Below are positions 53,721 through 63,775 of a DNA stretch of 64,000 nucleotides, piece by piece. A program made the position numbers and the translations under genes. The stretch is from assembly GCA_917880885.1 (NCBI GenBank), contig OU862907.1:70923072-70987071 (forward strand), read 5' to 3'. Every line of letters starts with the position of its first letter. The stretch's first letter is position 1. Source of the stretch: Limnephilus marmoratus. Taxonomy: Eukaryota > Arthropoda > Insecta > Trichoptera > Limnephilidae. The notes under the pieces are model-generated. The model did not search any database. It was not told where the DNA came from and saw nothing but the letters and a program-made list of their open reading frames with translations.

Positions 53721-56275
53721 TTATTTATTTATTAACGCCGATTATAACGGCTTTTACAAAAGAATTACAATTATTTTACATATGAATACAGAATATACAT
53801 AGATAAAAAAAAAGAAAAATATAAATATAAAATTCATAAAAGAGAACAATAGAAATTGTAGTAACAATATAAAAAAGTACAATGAGTAGGTTATCATAAA
53901 TACAATACAAAATATTATAAATCACGGATATTATGTATTAAGAAATTAATACTTTAAATCGAGAAGCGCTGACAGACAGTTTTAATTAAGTAGTGTTTGT
54001 ATGAGGTTAAACTAGCAATGTTTACAGATTCATCCAAAACATATATTTCCTAGTGTATGCAGGCGATTCATTATGGAATTGAGTTCAGCGTTCGATAAGG
54101 CGGCCAACTTTATAAAATATCAATGCGGGACAGTGGGTGTCAGCCGGGGGGGGGGGGGGGGGGGTAGAAATCCTTTACTTTTTTATTACAACCTCACTTT
54201 TTTCATATAATTGAGAGACAGAGTATTTAAAAAAATCATGGTCTTGAATTCTAACTGCTATCTCGGAAATCGAAAATAGTGTCCCTGTAATAGGATGAAT
54301 ATACAACTTGTTATTTAATTGGTTGTTATATTCTGAACCCAAAACTAGTTTATATTAAATCTGTATGCGGCGAATTGAAACTACACTCAGAACATTAAAA
54401 TGGTTTCTCTTTGATTCTGGCAATACATACATAGTATTCAACTAGAATTTTATCCCTGCACTTAGAATAGGTCTAGCTTCCAGCATTTAAATGTAAAGTC
54501 GTTCTATAAAAAAAATAGAAACATTGTGAGAGCCCTGAAGGAGAAACTATCTTCTGTTACATATACCGGTGCGGGTATACGGTGGATAATCTCCAATGCG
54601 CTTAGAATAAGAAAACGTTTTCCTTCGAAATGTGTCAGTAGATGAATCCACAGCAGAAATATTACATTCTGCATACAGAGGTGGCTTAAATTAAATCTGT
54701 ATGCGGCGAATTAAAACTACACTCAGAACATTAAAATGGTTTCTCTTTGATTCTGGCAGCACATACATAGTCTGCACCTAGAATTTTATTACTGCACTTT
54801 GAATGTAGAGCCGTTTTCATACAAAAAATTAGAGTCCTTGCAAGAGCCTTGAAGGGGTAACCATCTGTTACCTATACCAGGGCGGGTATGTGGTGGGTCC
54901 TCCAATGCACTTTGAATAAGAGGATATTTTTCTTCAAAATATGTAAGCAGACGAAATTTTACATTCTGAACTTGCAACAATGTAAAGCTTCAGTCAGTAC
55001 AGGATGAATCTGCAACTTGTTATTTAATGTATCGTTATATTCTGAACACAAAGGTGGTTTAAATTAAATATGTATGCGGCGAATTAAAACTACACTCTGA
55101 AATGAATGTTAACACTTTTGCCAAAAAGGAGATTATTTTTGCAATTCTTCACTCAACCTCAAACACCGCTTTTTCGCGGTTGGCATGGTCAAGAAATTAT
55201 TTGATTTGATTTGAATGATAAATATGTGTTGTAAATATGATGTGTCACGGCGTGCACTAATTCGTAAACAAAACAACTCAATCACTACTACTACACTGGC
55301 TCTCTTTGACTCTTGCTTGTAACGTAAATAAACCAATCCCTAGATCGATATCTTCGGGCCTTTTCCAGGGACAAATTTTGTCTTGAACTTAACCAAATGG
55401 CTTAAATAGACTAAAGATAGAGGAAGTTTATGTGACTACCATATACAGTATTTCAAAAAAGATAGGAATGCGGGACATGCGGGACGCTTTAGACGATTTG
55501 CGGGACTATTTTTGTAAATATTGCAATGCGGGACTACAACTGTCAATGCGGGACGGTCCCGCAGAATGCGGGACGGTTGGCCGCCTTAGCGTTCGACCCT
55601 GTATTGTTGCAATGATAAGGTAGTTTGAAACGAACTGATCGACTAGGTACATGGAAACATATTAGCGCAAGAAGTTCAGGGGAGTAACGGGTTGGTAACG
55701 ATTTTAAATAAATAAAATAGGCCTGAACAAATTCTTCTCTCTTTTAATGTAACGAGTCCCAATAATTATAACAGAGAGAGATAATTAATGTTTTCTATGA
55801 ATATTCCCAATTTAAAATTAATATAACGTAAAAACTTATATTGGACTCGCTCAAGAGAATTCTCATGTACACTGTAGTAAGGATTCAAATTCAAGTTGGC
55901 TTCTAACAAGTGAAGTGTAAAGTAATTAGACAGTTTTTAAATTTTTAAAATCCTTTGAAATCCGTAAGACAAATCCTAACATTTGCATTGCTTTACTGGT
56001 TATATTATTTATATGATTAATGAATGTTAATTTAGTGTTAAAGGTTATACCAAGGTCTCTTATTTCATCAACAGATAATAAGATGTGGTTATTGAGAAAG
56101 TAGGTGAACAACAATGGTTTTTTTTTCTGTGGAACCTCATAAGTTGACATTTCTTTAAAATTAAGAGTTAATTTGTATAGTCTGGTACAGGTCTCACAAG
56201 TTAAGTTGACTTCATCACAGTACTCAACAGATGCAAAACTTTCATACAGCGTGTTACGTTTTATTCTTTAAAAAA
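53721..56275 (-). pseudogene. LINE 3' portion split by a hAT-like element
   Basis: Minus strand: coding remnant 56150-55926 (DEIRDLGITFNTKLTFINHI, SKAMQMLGFVLRISKDFKNL), same family as the LINE at 10408-8483. More degraded sequence runs to 55589, and after the insertion at 54096-55588 the 3' UTR ends in the tail at 53721-53745 (GCGTTAATAAATAAATAAAT in minus sense). Confidence 0.65.
54096..55588. mobile_element. non-autonomous hAT-like element
   Basis: Ends TAAGGCGGCCAAC and its inverse GTTGGCCGCCTTA, flanked by an 8-bp duplication GCGTTCGA (54088-54095 and 55589-55596), the hAT-type target size. The interior holds three copies of TGTATGCGGCGAATT (54362, 54698, 55071) with following ACTACACTC, a G-run at 54138-54163, and GCGGGAC repeats near both ends (six direct and one inverted on the right side). 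No transposase. Confidence 0.7.
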
Positions 56276-58059
56276 AAAAAAATATTGTTTCACCATTGAG
56301 AATTCGAAGCCGAAGCGAAGTCGGTCACATAAAACTTATTTTGTTATAGAACATTTTTATTGTAATACTGAAGGTTATCAAGGTAAAGTTTTTTTTTTAA
56401 CTAAATGTGATAATCTTCAGGATTCAACTCAAATGGGTATTCATAAATAACGACAAGGTTAAAAAAATATTATGTTAATTAAAAAGATTAATTTATTATA
56501 ATATACAAACATAATATTTAATAAAGTAAGTACCTAATCCACAAGCCGCCACATGCCGCTACACGTTTAATAGGCATAGATTTTGAAAAGTAAACTACTT
56601 TTAAACTTAATTACCAAAAGCAAAATCGGTTTCGGTCGGGATAGATGGAAAATAATGCATTGAAATTCGATTTTCATTCAAAGTCAAAAATTTCCCATAT
56701 AAAACACCTCCATTGCTGCCATTTTTTTTTTGGATTTGACATTTGTAAATAGTTGTTTTTTGTAGTAATTGAATTGTTGAATTGAAGTGTGATTTCCATA
56801 ATCTGTGCTTAAAAACTTGGCTGCTTAGGGATTATTTAATTTTTATAATTATGTTTTAGCAAACTTCAGCAACAGTAATTATTTAGTTATTTATCAGTCA
56901 TCATCAGCAACTATCTCTACGTACCTATATTATCTAAAATATAACAGATTACTAACACAAAGGTACAAAAGATTAACTGTTGAATAGGACAATAGGTACT
57001 AGACTGTGATACTCCGTCTAAGGAGACGTCAAATCATACAAGTCATTTATGCTTAAGAGGAATATAAACGCTAGAAATATGTCGAATCTCATGCCTGCAA
57101 AATTTTAAAATCGAGTGTCTTTTTGCACGAGGCTAGTAAGCGAAAAAAGTGGTTTTTATTTATTTTGTGCATAATTTTATAAGAACGAAAAAAAGTTAGA
57201 ACATAGATAAAGTCAAAAATAGTCTTTGCCGTAAAGGGGTATTTAAAAAAAATATGTTACTTACATTACTTCATAGTTAACTCATGAGAAAACATTTTTT
57301 TAGTGGTTTACGCTTATATTTTTTGTTACGTAAATAATAATTTTATTGTAATTCCAATACATAGATAAAGTAGTTAAAGCTTCAATTTATCCGTAGCATA
57401 TTTTTTGATGTTCATACTGTAAGCCGATTCGTCGTAAAGATTAATCAAAATAGTATCTAAATAGGATTTCACGTATATATTCATCTTAAAAGTTGACCAC
57501 CATTTGCATAAAATAATTCAACATGCGGAATAAAATTTCACGAGTTTGTCCATTCAGTGATTTGCCATGTCCCGTTTTTTACTCCATGATGTTCTAATAA
57601 ATATTAAATTTGCACACTTTACAAAAACTCTGTAAATCTACTAATAAAGATTCGAATTAAAAATAAGGAAACTATTAATTATTTGAAATTAAAAAAAAGT
57701 TGTAATTATTTCACTTGCGATACGAAGGTATATTTATGTATGTTTACATCACATTACGAACTGAATGAATAGGACACCCCGTAACTGCACCAAAACAACA
57801 CGTTATCAGTGCCATAAAAACTTGCTGTCTCTTCTACACTTAACTAGTTACAATAAGTGGGCAATAATATTAAAATAAGCAAGACAGAGGGCCCTTTTGG
57901 GTAAGTAGGAGTGGTTTGAAAACACACAGATACACAAATACATCAAATCTAACCATTTTTATTGCTTTCATCTCTCGTTGCATTACATATACATATAATA
58001 AAGTTGTAATAATTTGGTGCCTACAAATAACGCGTATGTACTGTGTTTTCAATTTGATA
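56276..58059. other. intergenic, nothing recognised
   Basis: AT-rich sequence without supportable coding frames, RNA genes or repeats. Confidence 0.4.
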
Positions 58060-58840
58060 TGCTGATGAAATATTTTTAGCGGATATGTTCTAGATTTTTT
58101 GTTGTTTTTATTATTGTAATGATGAAATTAGTGTCGGTTTGGTCTATTAGATGTTTTATTTGGGATTTAAAAACTTTATAATATTTTGAGAGCATTGAAA
58201 AATTTTATACTTACATTGATAAGCATAATGGTGTTGGGAAGCACTCGTTTTAAATTTTGGAATTTCTCAATTGCCACTTGATCGTGGTCGGTTGTTTATG
58301 TTAGTGAATGTTGTTGTTGATGGATTGAAATGATCTTTATAAGATAAGTTTTAAGATAAGTTTTAAGATTTTCACGGCCAAAAGCATTTTCGTTATTTGT
58401 TTTTGGGGTGTTATGCCGTGTTGCGCTACCTCCTTCTTTAGCCAACGTTTCGGACATCGTTGCAGTGTCCATCATCAGGGCAGATCCGGCAGATCCGGTA
58501 GATGATCTTTAAAGTTTGTAATAATGAGTTATTTTTGAAAATTTTATTTTGACTGAGAACCCTAAAAGAATCAAATACCTAGCTGTGTTGTTGGAAATAC
58601 AGATGGTTTTCGTAAGATGACTTTTAAAATCAACCTCTGTATCCTTTCTACGGGTAAGAGGTTAGTTTTGAAGGTCCCACCCCATCCGATTATACCATAT
58701 TGTAGAATAGATTGGGCAAGAGAGAAATAGATAGTTTAATCATACTGAATGATAGGATGTTTCTCAGTCTAATAAATATGTATATAAGTTTTCTTATTCT
58801 GGTTACTGTATTTTGGAATTGTTATTTTAGCGTTTAAAAA
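58060..58840 (-). pseudogene. LINE ORF2 C-terminal debris split by a Penelope-like piece
   Basis: Minus-strand fragments in changing frames: AQSILQYGIIGWGGTFKTNL and ILKVILRKPSVFPTTQL (about 58740-58590), then LPNTIMLINVSIKFFNALKI (about 58250-58190). The piece 58364-58500 between them is Penelope-like terminal sequence. Confidence 0.6.
58364..58500 (-). mobile_element. Penelope-like terminal repeat (single arm)
   Basis: Same sequence as one arm of 37760-37905 (GGGGTGTTATGCCGTGTTGC, TTAGCCAACGTTTCGGACAT). In minus sense CTGATGA (58478) and GAAAC (58447) enclose a 5-bp stem GGACA / TGTCC. Confidence 0.65.
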
Positions 58841-59060
58841 ATCACACGTCAACCCAGAGTGGAGTAAAACCTTTTTCGTGTTCTGACTGCAACTATGTAT
58901 TTATGTTCTTCAAAGGGAAGTCTTAAGCATCACTTGTTTATCTACAGTGGGAAAAACCGTTTTCATGTCCCGACTGCAACTATTCGTGTGCTACAAAGGG
59001 ATATATAAAAATTCACATATTTACCCACAAGAGAAAATTTTTCGTTTTAAAAAAAATTGG
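58836..59060 (+). pseudogene. zinc-finger array fragment
   Basis: Plus-strand reading in two frames: KPFSCSDCNY-like and FSCPDCNYSCATKGYIKIH, matching the decayed array at 15119-16435 (C-P-D-C-N-Y-S-C type) rather than the middle or right gene fingers. Frameshifted and short. Confidence 0.7.
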
Positions 59061-59526
59061 TGTATCCATCTACGTTCTTATTGCAACAACGTTAGCTCGA
59101 GACGGAGAATTATCCCAAACAACCGAAGCGATTTTACAGGTTCTAAAGAACTCGTAATAATTTACCCAAACATTGACACAGCCTTAAGAATGTACGTATC
59201 GACGTCAGTCAGAAATTGCAGTGGTAAGCGGAGTTTTTTCCTGTCTAAAGAGAGCGAAAAACTATCTTTGCTCAACCATGACAGATCAGAGATTAAATTC
59301 GTTAGCAATACTTAACATTGAATCAAACTTATTGCTATATTTAAACTATGACGATGTTATTGACCACTTCGCAAGACAAAAATGTAAACGTAGATTTTTT
59401 TTAACTATCGTGATTGAATGTGATTAGTAGATACCAATTTATAATAAATAACAATTAATAATTTTAATTTTTATGTCTCAAGTATTAGGTTTAAAATTGT
59501 TTTATTCATTATCCCTACTAATACTA

Positions 59527-60348
59527 CAAGGTGGGGCAAAAGTAATCACCCTATTGGAAAACGTTATAACTTTTGCAAATGGCGCCAAATGTCAATTCGG
59601 TTTTGACATTTGTGAAGTAAACAAAGTAAGCAAAATACATATCGACAAGCCATAAATCGGTTTACTCCGCAAGAACGCGGAATAATTGGTCCCATTTGCG
59701 CAACAATTCGTCGGTTGTTGTGGCCCAGCGTGAATTTCGTCGCAAATTTCCTGGCCATCCGACACCAACTGGACAAACACTGCGGCGTTTGGCCACTCGC
59801 CTTGAATGCCCTTGAAGAGACTGGGACAACACGAGATGTTCCGAAGACTGGCCGGCCCCGGAGTAGCCGTTCTGCTGAGAATATCGCTGCTGTTGCCCAA
59901 GATGTCGAAGATGAGCCCGGAACATCGACCAGACGACGTGCCACGCAATTGGGCATTAGCCGGCGGTCCCTACGCAGAATTTTGGTGTAAGATTTGAAGA
60001 TGTTCCCTTACAAAGTGCAGACAGTGCAGTAACTGTTAGCTGTTGACCGCCAAACGCGGATAACCTACGCTCCAGTCATCCTGAATCTCAACGAACAGGA
60101 GGACGATTTTTCATCGAAAATTTCGAAAAAATCGATGAAGCTTATTTCCATAATAGCGGTTACGTGCATAAACAAAATAATCGTTTCTGAGGCACCGAAA
60201 ATCCGAGCATTACACCCGCTCAAAGTTAAATAAGAATAAATTCTAATGGATTAAATTAAGTAAAAAATTTCACAACCAGAACCAAAGTTAGTCATTAAAA
60301 AAAAAATACAGCAAAAGAACATCGAATGATTACTTTTGCCTCACCTTG
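59527..60348 (+). mobile_element. decayed mariner/Tc1-like transposon
   Basis: Ends CAAGGTGGGGCAAAAGTAAT and, inverted, CAAGGTGAGGCAAAAGTAAT, with TA on both sides. The interior encodes part of a transposase: QREFRRKFPGHPTPTG (helix-turn-helix region) in one frame, TTRDVPKTGRPRSSRSAENI and RRRATQLGISRRSLRRIL in another, then fragments to about 60240. The catalytic C-terminal part is largely missing. Confidence 0.75.
59715..59990 (+). pseudogene. transposase N-terminal fragment
   Basis: From about 59810 reads LEETGTTRDVPKTGRPRSS and EPGTSTRRRATQLGISRRSL, a helix-turn-helix DNA-binding region of IS630/Tc1/mariner-type transposases. The preceding N-terminal part lies in a different frame, so at least one frameshift; a TAA follows IL V at 59988. 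Confidence 0.65.
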
Positions 60349-60423
60349 TATAACTGCGAAAATGTGTATGTATGTGTAGAACTCATGGTTGGAGGTTGCC
60401 AATGTAGAACAATGAGGTTGCGT

Positions 60424-60976
60424 GTTGAAAGTCTTTATTGAGTTCTACCAAAATTACAATTTGCTAAACAATTCAAGATTGGACAGCGAAACCGATTTAC
60501 TACACTACCGGCACTTAGGTAAACAATACGAAGGTAGTCTCTCGATGGGTTAACTGCGGTTGCGTGAGGCGAGCTTGCTGAACGCTATGAAAACACCGTA
60601 ACACTGACTACTGTGTCTGTTGCCGGGCGCCTTTATATAGCACGTCAAGTAGGAGTGTTGCTTTGTGTGGCAGTAATTCTTTACTCGGCGAATTTCTCGA
60701 TAGCGACCGAACTGTGCATTTCAGGCGCCCAATGGTTCATACATTTTCTGGAACGCGTGAGAGGTAGGTAGATCTGCAGCTCAGTATCGATATGATAAGT
60801 ACCTACTATCCAGTCACGTAATGCCGGCGCTAGGCGTCTTACGAGCGGTGGCCGGAACGTTCTTGTTAGTTCGGCATCCGAACATTTTAATATGGGCGAC
60901 GCTTCTGGAAAGATCAATATTTTTCGGAAACATTTCAGAGCAATCGCCGCCGGGTTAAGCCGCATGGTGCAGCATT
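60424..60976 (-). mobile_element. possible solo LTR
   Basis: Read on the minus strand: TGTAATGCTGCACC at 60976, TATATAAAGG near 60640, AATAAAG near 60437, and an end TTTCAACA at 60424. TG...CA ends, TATA and polyadenylation signal in order suggest an LTR of about 550 bp. No matching target duplication was found. Confidence 0.35.
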
Positions 60977-61050
60977 ACAAAAGGAACATAAGAATGGTTT
61001 AACTGCACTATGAGTCAGCATGTGACTTCTTAAATTCTACTTAGTGAAAA
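60977..61050 (-). pseudogene. zinc-finger remnant, distal piece
   Basis: Minus strand reads RSHMLTHSAVKPF across LINE-free DNA; the last bases TTAGTGAAAA continue after the Helitron as TGAAGAGTTGCAG, exactly as in the intact fingers at 62036-62052. Confidence 0.65.
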
Positions 61051-61555
61051 CTAGCTGACCCGGACACGCTTTGCTCTGTCTAACGAAATACATCGCCATC
61101 TACTGGCTGGTTACTCAACCTTTATAACCAAGTGATAAATTTACTCACACCGCCATTCGTTAATTTGCACACAAATCAAATCCAATCTGCCCGCTTCCCC
61201 GCCCGCTCGTCCACCACGAACAGATTCTGTATATTTGTTTTTGGGGTGTTATGTCGTGTTGCGCTACCTCCCTAGGAGGAGGTAGCGCGACACGGCATAA
61301 CACCCCAAAAACAAATAACAAAAATACTTTTGGCCGTAAAAATCTAAAATCATCTCAGACTTCTTTATATATTATATTTCAACCAATTTACACAAAACCT
61401 TGACTAATCATATACTTAAACCTTCCTTATGAATCACTTTATCTATTGATGAAAACCGCATGAAAATCCGTTCAATAATTTTTAAGTTTACCGGGAATAG
61501 ACTGAGAGATGCGGCGGAGGACTTTACTTGTAGTCTAGACCAGACTATATAGAGA
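61051..61555 (-). mobile_element. Helitron inside decayed finger array
   Basis: Minus-strand 5' end TCTCTATATAGTCTGG (61555) and 3' end GTCCGGGTCAGCTAG (61051), inserted between A and T of AAAA|TGAAGAG. Related to 39742-40273. A Penelope-like palindrome (61229-61320) is nested in it. Confidence 0.75.
61229..61320. repeat. Penelope-like terminal palindrome, shortened
   Basis: GTTTTTGGGGTGTTATGTCG...GCTACCTCC then CTAGG and its inverse; same outer arms as 37793-37995 but the hammerhead-like centre is deleted. Confidence 0.65.
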
Positions 61556-61715
61556 TGAAGAGTTGCAGTCAGAGCATCAGAATGGTTTGGTTTCCGTAAA
61601 GTCGACTTATGTGAAAATGAAAAGTTGAAGTCAGAATATAGTACGGTTTCATTTAACTGTGAATCTGCAAATGCACTCGTAAACTCAACTAATGTTAAAA
61701 CAAGGTGTTGCAGAC
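61556..61715 (-). pseudogene. decayed fingers after the right gene's stop
   Basis: Past the stop of the finger frame the sequence still resembles fingers (GAAGAGTTGCAGTCAGAGCA, then a HLQIH-like piece) but with stops and shifts. It was probably coding once. Confidence 0.55.
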
Positions 61716-62654
61716 TTAACAAGAGAATGCTTTAACTTCTCTGTGAGTCACCACGTGGTTTCGTAAATGCGACTTAAATTTAAATGCAAAGTTGCAATCG
61801 GGACATGAAAATGATTTAACATTAACGTGAGTTGGCATGTGCCTTATTAAATGCGACTTTTGAGAAAATGAAGAGTTGCAGTCGGTACATGAGAAAGGTT
61901 TAAATCCAGTGTGAGTAAGCATATGCCTCTGTAAATGACCCTTTTGTGGAAATGAAGAGTTGCAGTAGGACCATTTGAATGGTTTAACTCCACTATGAAT
62001 GAGCTTGTGCCGCTTTAAAGATGACTTTAGTGAAAATGAAGAGTTGCAGTCCGAACATGAGAATGGTTTAAGTCCATTGTGAGTAAGCATATGCCTCTGT
62101 AAATGACCCTTTTTTAAAAATTGAAGAGTTGCAATCAGACCACGTGAATGGTTTTACTCTGCTGTGGATAAGCATGTGCGTCTTTAAAGATGAATTTAAT
62201 GATAATGAAGAGTTGCAGTCCAAACATGAGAATGGTTTAAGCCCATTGTGAGTCAGCATGTGACTCTGCAAATGAGACTTTCGTGAAAATGAAGAGTTGC
62301 AGTCCGAACATGAGAATGGTTTAAATCCACTGTGAGTCAGCGTGTGACTCCGCAAATGAGACTTTCGTGAAAATGAAGAGTTGCAGTCGGAGCATGTGAA
62401 TGGTTTAACTCCACTGTGAATTAGTTTGTGCCTCAGTAAATTTTTTTTTCGAGAAAATATAGAGTTGCAAACGGAACATGAGAGAGATATTTCTTCATTA
62501 TTAGTCAACCGGTGGTTATCGATACGAGGATCTTGCAAACTGGAACGAACAGACGAGGTAGGAATTGAATGAACTAGATCAAGTTCCCCGTTATTGTCGG
62601 GTGAATGGTTTTCAAATTTGTCATTTCTATTGTTTTCATCCAAATATTGGGTTT
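61716..62654 (-). CDS. C2H2 zinc-finger exon of right gene, frameshifted
   Basis: The acceptor TTTTTTTTTCAG ends at 62655; the exon enters in phase 1 (ETQYLDENNRN...). The first frame (to 62068) gives a linker and four fingers of C-S-D-C-N-S-S-F type, then a fifth whose first cysteine is tryptophan (FTWSDCNSS). Near 62110-62125 one extra base in a T/A run shifts the frame and the reading ends after a few residues. The remaining four to five fingers are open in the other frame (62090-61716), one of them again with W for C (FKWSYCNSS). So either a truncated protein with four good fingers, a recent pseudogene, or a sequencing slip. Confidence 0.75.
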
Positions 62655-62655
62655 C

Positions 62656-63344
62656 TGAAAAAAAAAAAAGTTGATCAATGTCCATCGAGAACTGGACAAA
62701 TTAATAAACTTAAGTTAAAGTGGAGGTAGTTGATAACAGGATACGTCGATTATATTGTGAAATGTGAAACTGAGCGAAGCTAAAGTAAGCTAATTGTCAT
62801 TTAGTAAATTGTGTTAAAATATTTTATTTTTTGAAGGAAGAAAATACTTTGCAACACACCATTTTTATATAGGTAAATAATAAATGACAGCAAACCAGGC
62901 TTCACTTATCTCAATCTTCATCAGGGCTTTTATACGAACTATTCAAATTCGACCAGCCTGAAGTTGATGGCCTTGATAGGTTGTAACTAGTAACTGTCAA
63001 AACAAATAAGAGGAAAAACTATAAAACTGTTTTAATATATTATAATTAATTATAACTAGCTGGTACCCGGCATGCGTTGATATGCCATTTAATAAAGAAA
63101 TTGTTTCTCCCTGCGTGTCCTTTCGTCCCGTTCCCCTTCATTCTGCATCTTCGTACATACAATTCGGCGAATCATTTTTATTATATATATATTTATATAT
63201 ATAGATAGATTACATACACGTGTGAAGATTGATATAAGCGAAACCTGGTTTCAATTATTAATTTAGTAATATTGGTGTATTACTAAATTACTAAACTGGT
63301 GTATTAGTGTGTTTTCTCATGTACTATTTTAATGTTGTGCTTAC
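62656..63344 (-). other. last intron of right gene, with Penelope-like and Helitron debris
   Basis: At 62894-62938 a Penelope-like arm (CAGGCTTCACTTATCTCAAT, CTTCATCAGGGC) is matched in inverse orientation at 63211-63250 (GTGAAGATTGATATAAGCGA). Between them a Helitron-like tail (63057: CTAGCTGGTACCCGGCATGC) in minus orientation. Confidence 0.5.
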
Positions 63345-63473
63345 CAGCCTCGTGAACGAGTTTCTCGTTTTGTTTCAAACATTCCTTCTTAACATCCTGG
63401 AGATCTATGTGTATCTCGGTCTCATCCCCGTTTCCTTTTGCATTCCCTGGTTCCGCCTTGCCGGGGGTGGTAT
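63345..63473 (-). CDS. module exon 2 of right zinc-finger gene
   Basis: 129 nt (43 codons), phase 1 both ends; acceptor TTCCTAATCCAG, donor CTG|GTAAGCACAAC. The peptide has DTTPGKAEPGNAKGNGDE, IHIDLQDVKKECLKQNEK and LVHEAG. Joins in frame to the finger exon at 62654. Confidence 0.8.
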
Positions 63474-63621
63474 CTGGATTAGGAAGATACAAAAGTAAAT
63501 GATGTAAACAAGTGTAGGCCCATGGGTAGGTATGTTATATTACGACAAAATTTACTTCAAAATGAAAAGGTACTCATAAGATTTCAAAGGCTACTTCTGT
63601 TGCTTTAATCTCTATGCATAC

Positions 63622-63775
63622 CAGCTGTGTGATCGGTCTTCTCTGTGTGTTCGAAACATTCCTTCTTAACATCCTGGACGTCAATGTCCAGCTCCGCATA
63701 TGCCATTTCATCTTCGCCTTCTCCGGGTGCACCTGGATCCATATTAACGGTGATATCTGAGTAAGGAAGAGCCAT
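63622..63775 (-). CDS. first coding exon of right zinc-finger gene
   Basis: ATG at 63775 (MALPYSDITVNMDPGAPGE), 51 codons plus one base, donor CTG|GTATGCATAG. It contains AELDIDVQDVKKECFEHTEK and TDHTAG. Codons 2-6 (GCTCTTCCTTACTCAG) resemble the intron end CTTCCTATTCCAG of internal exons. An alternative is that it is an internal exon with the acceptor ACTCAG; the homology of the upstream DNA to that of the left gene favours a first exon. Confidence 0.7.

Noticed and set aside
54138..54163. G-run as a regulatory G-quadruplex
   Set aside because: A simple homopolymer inside a non-autonomous transposon; no spaced G-tract pattern and no gene nearby.
55432..55623. 63-codon frame MTTIYSISKKIG...
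   Set aside because: Lies over the GCGGGAC repeat cluster and right end of the hAT-like element.
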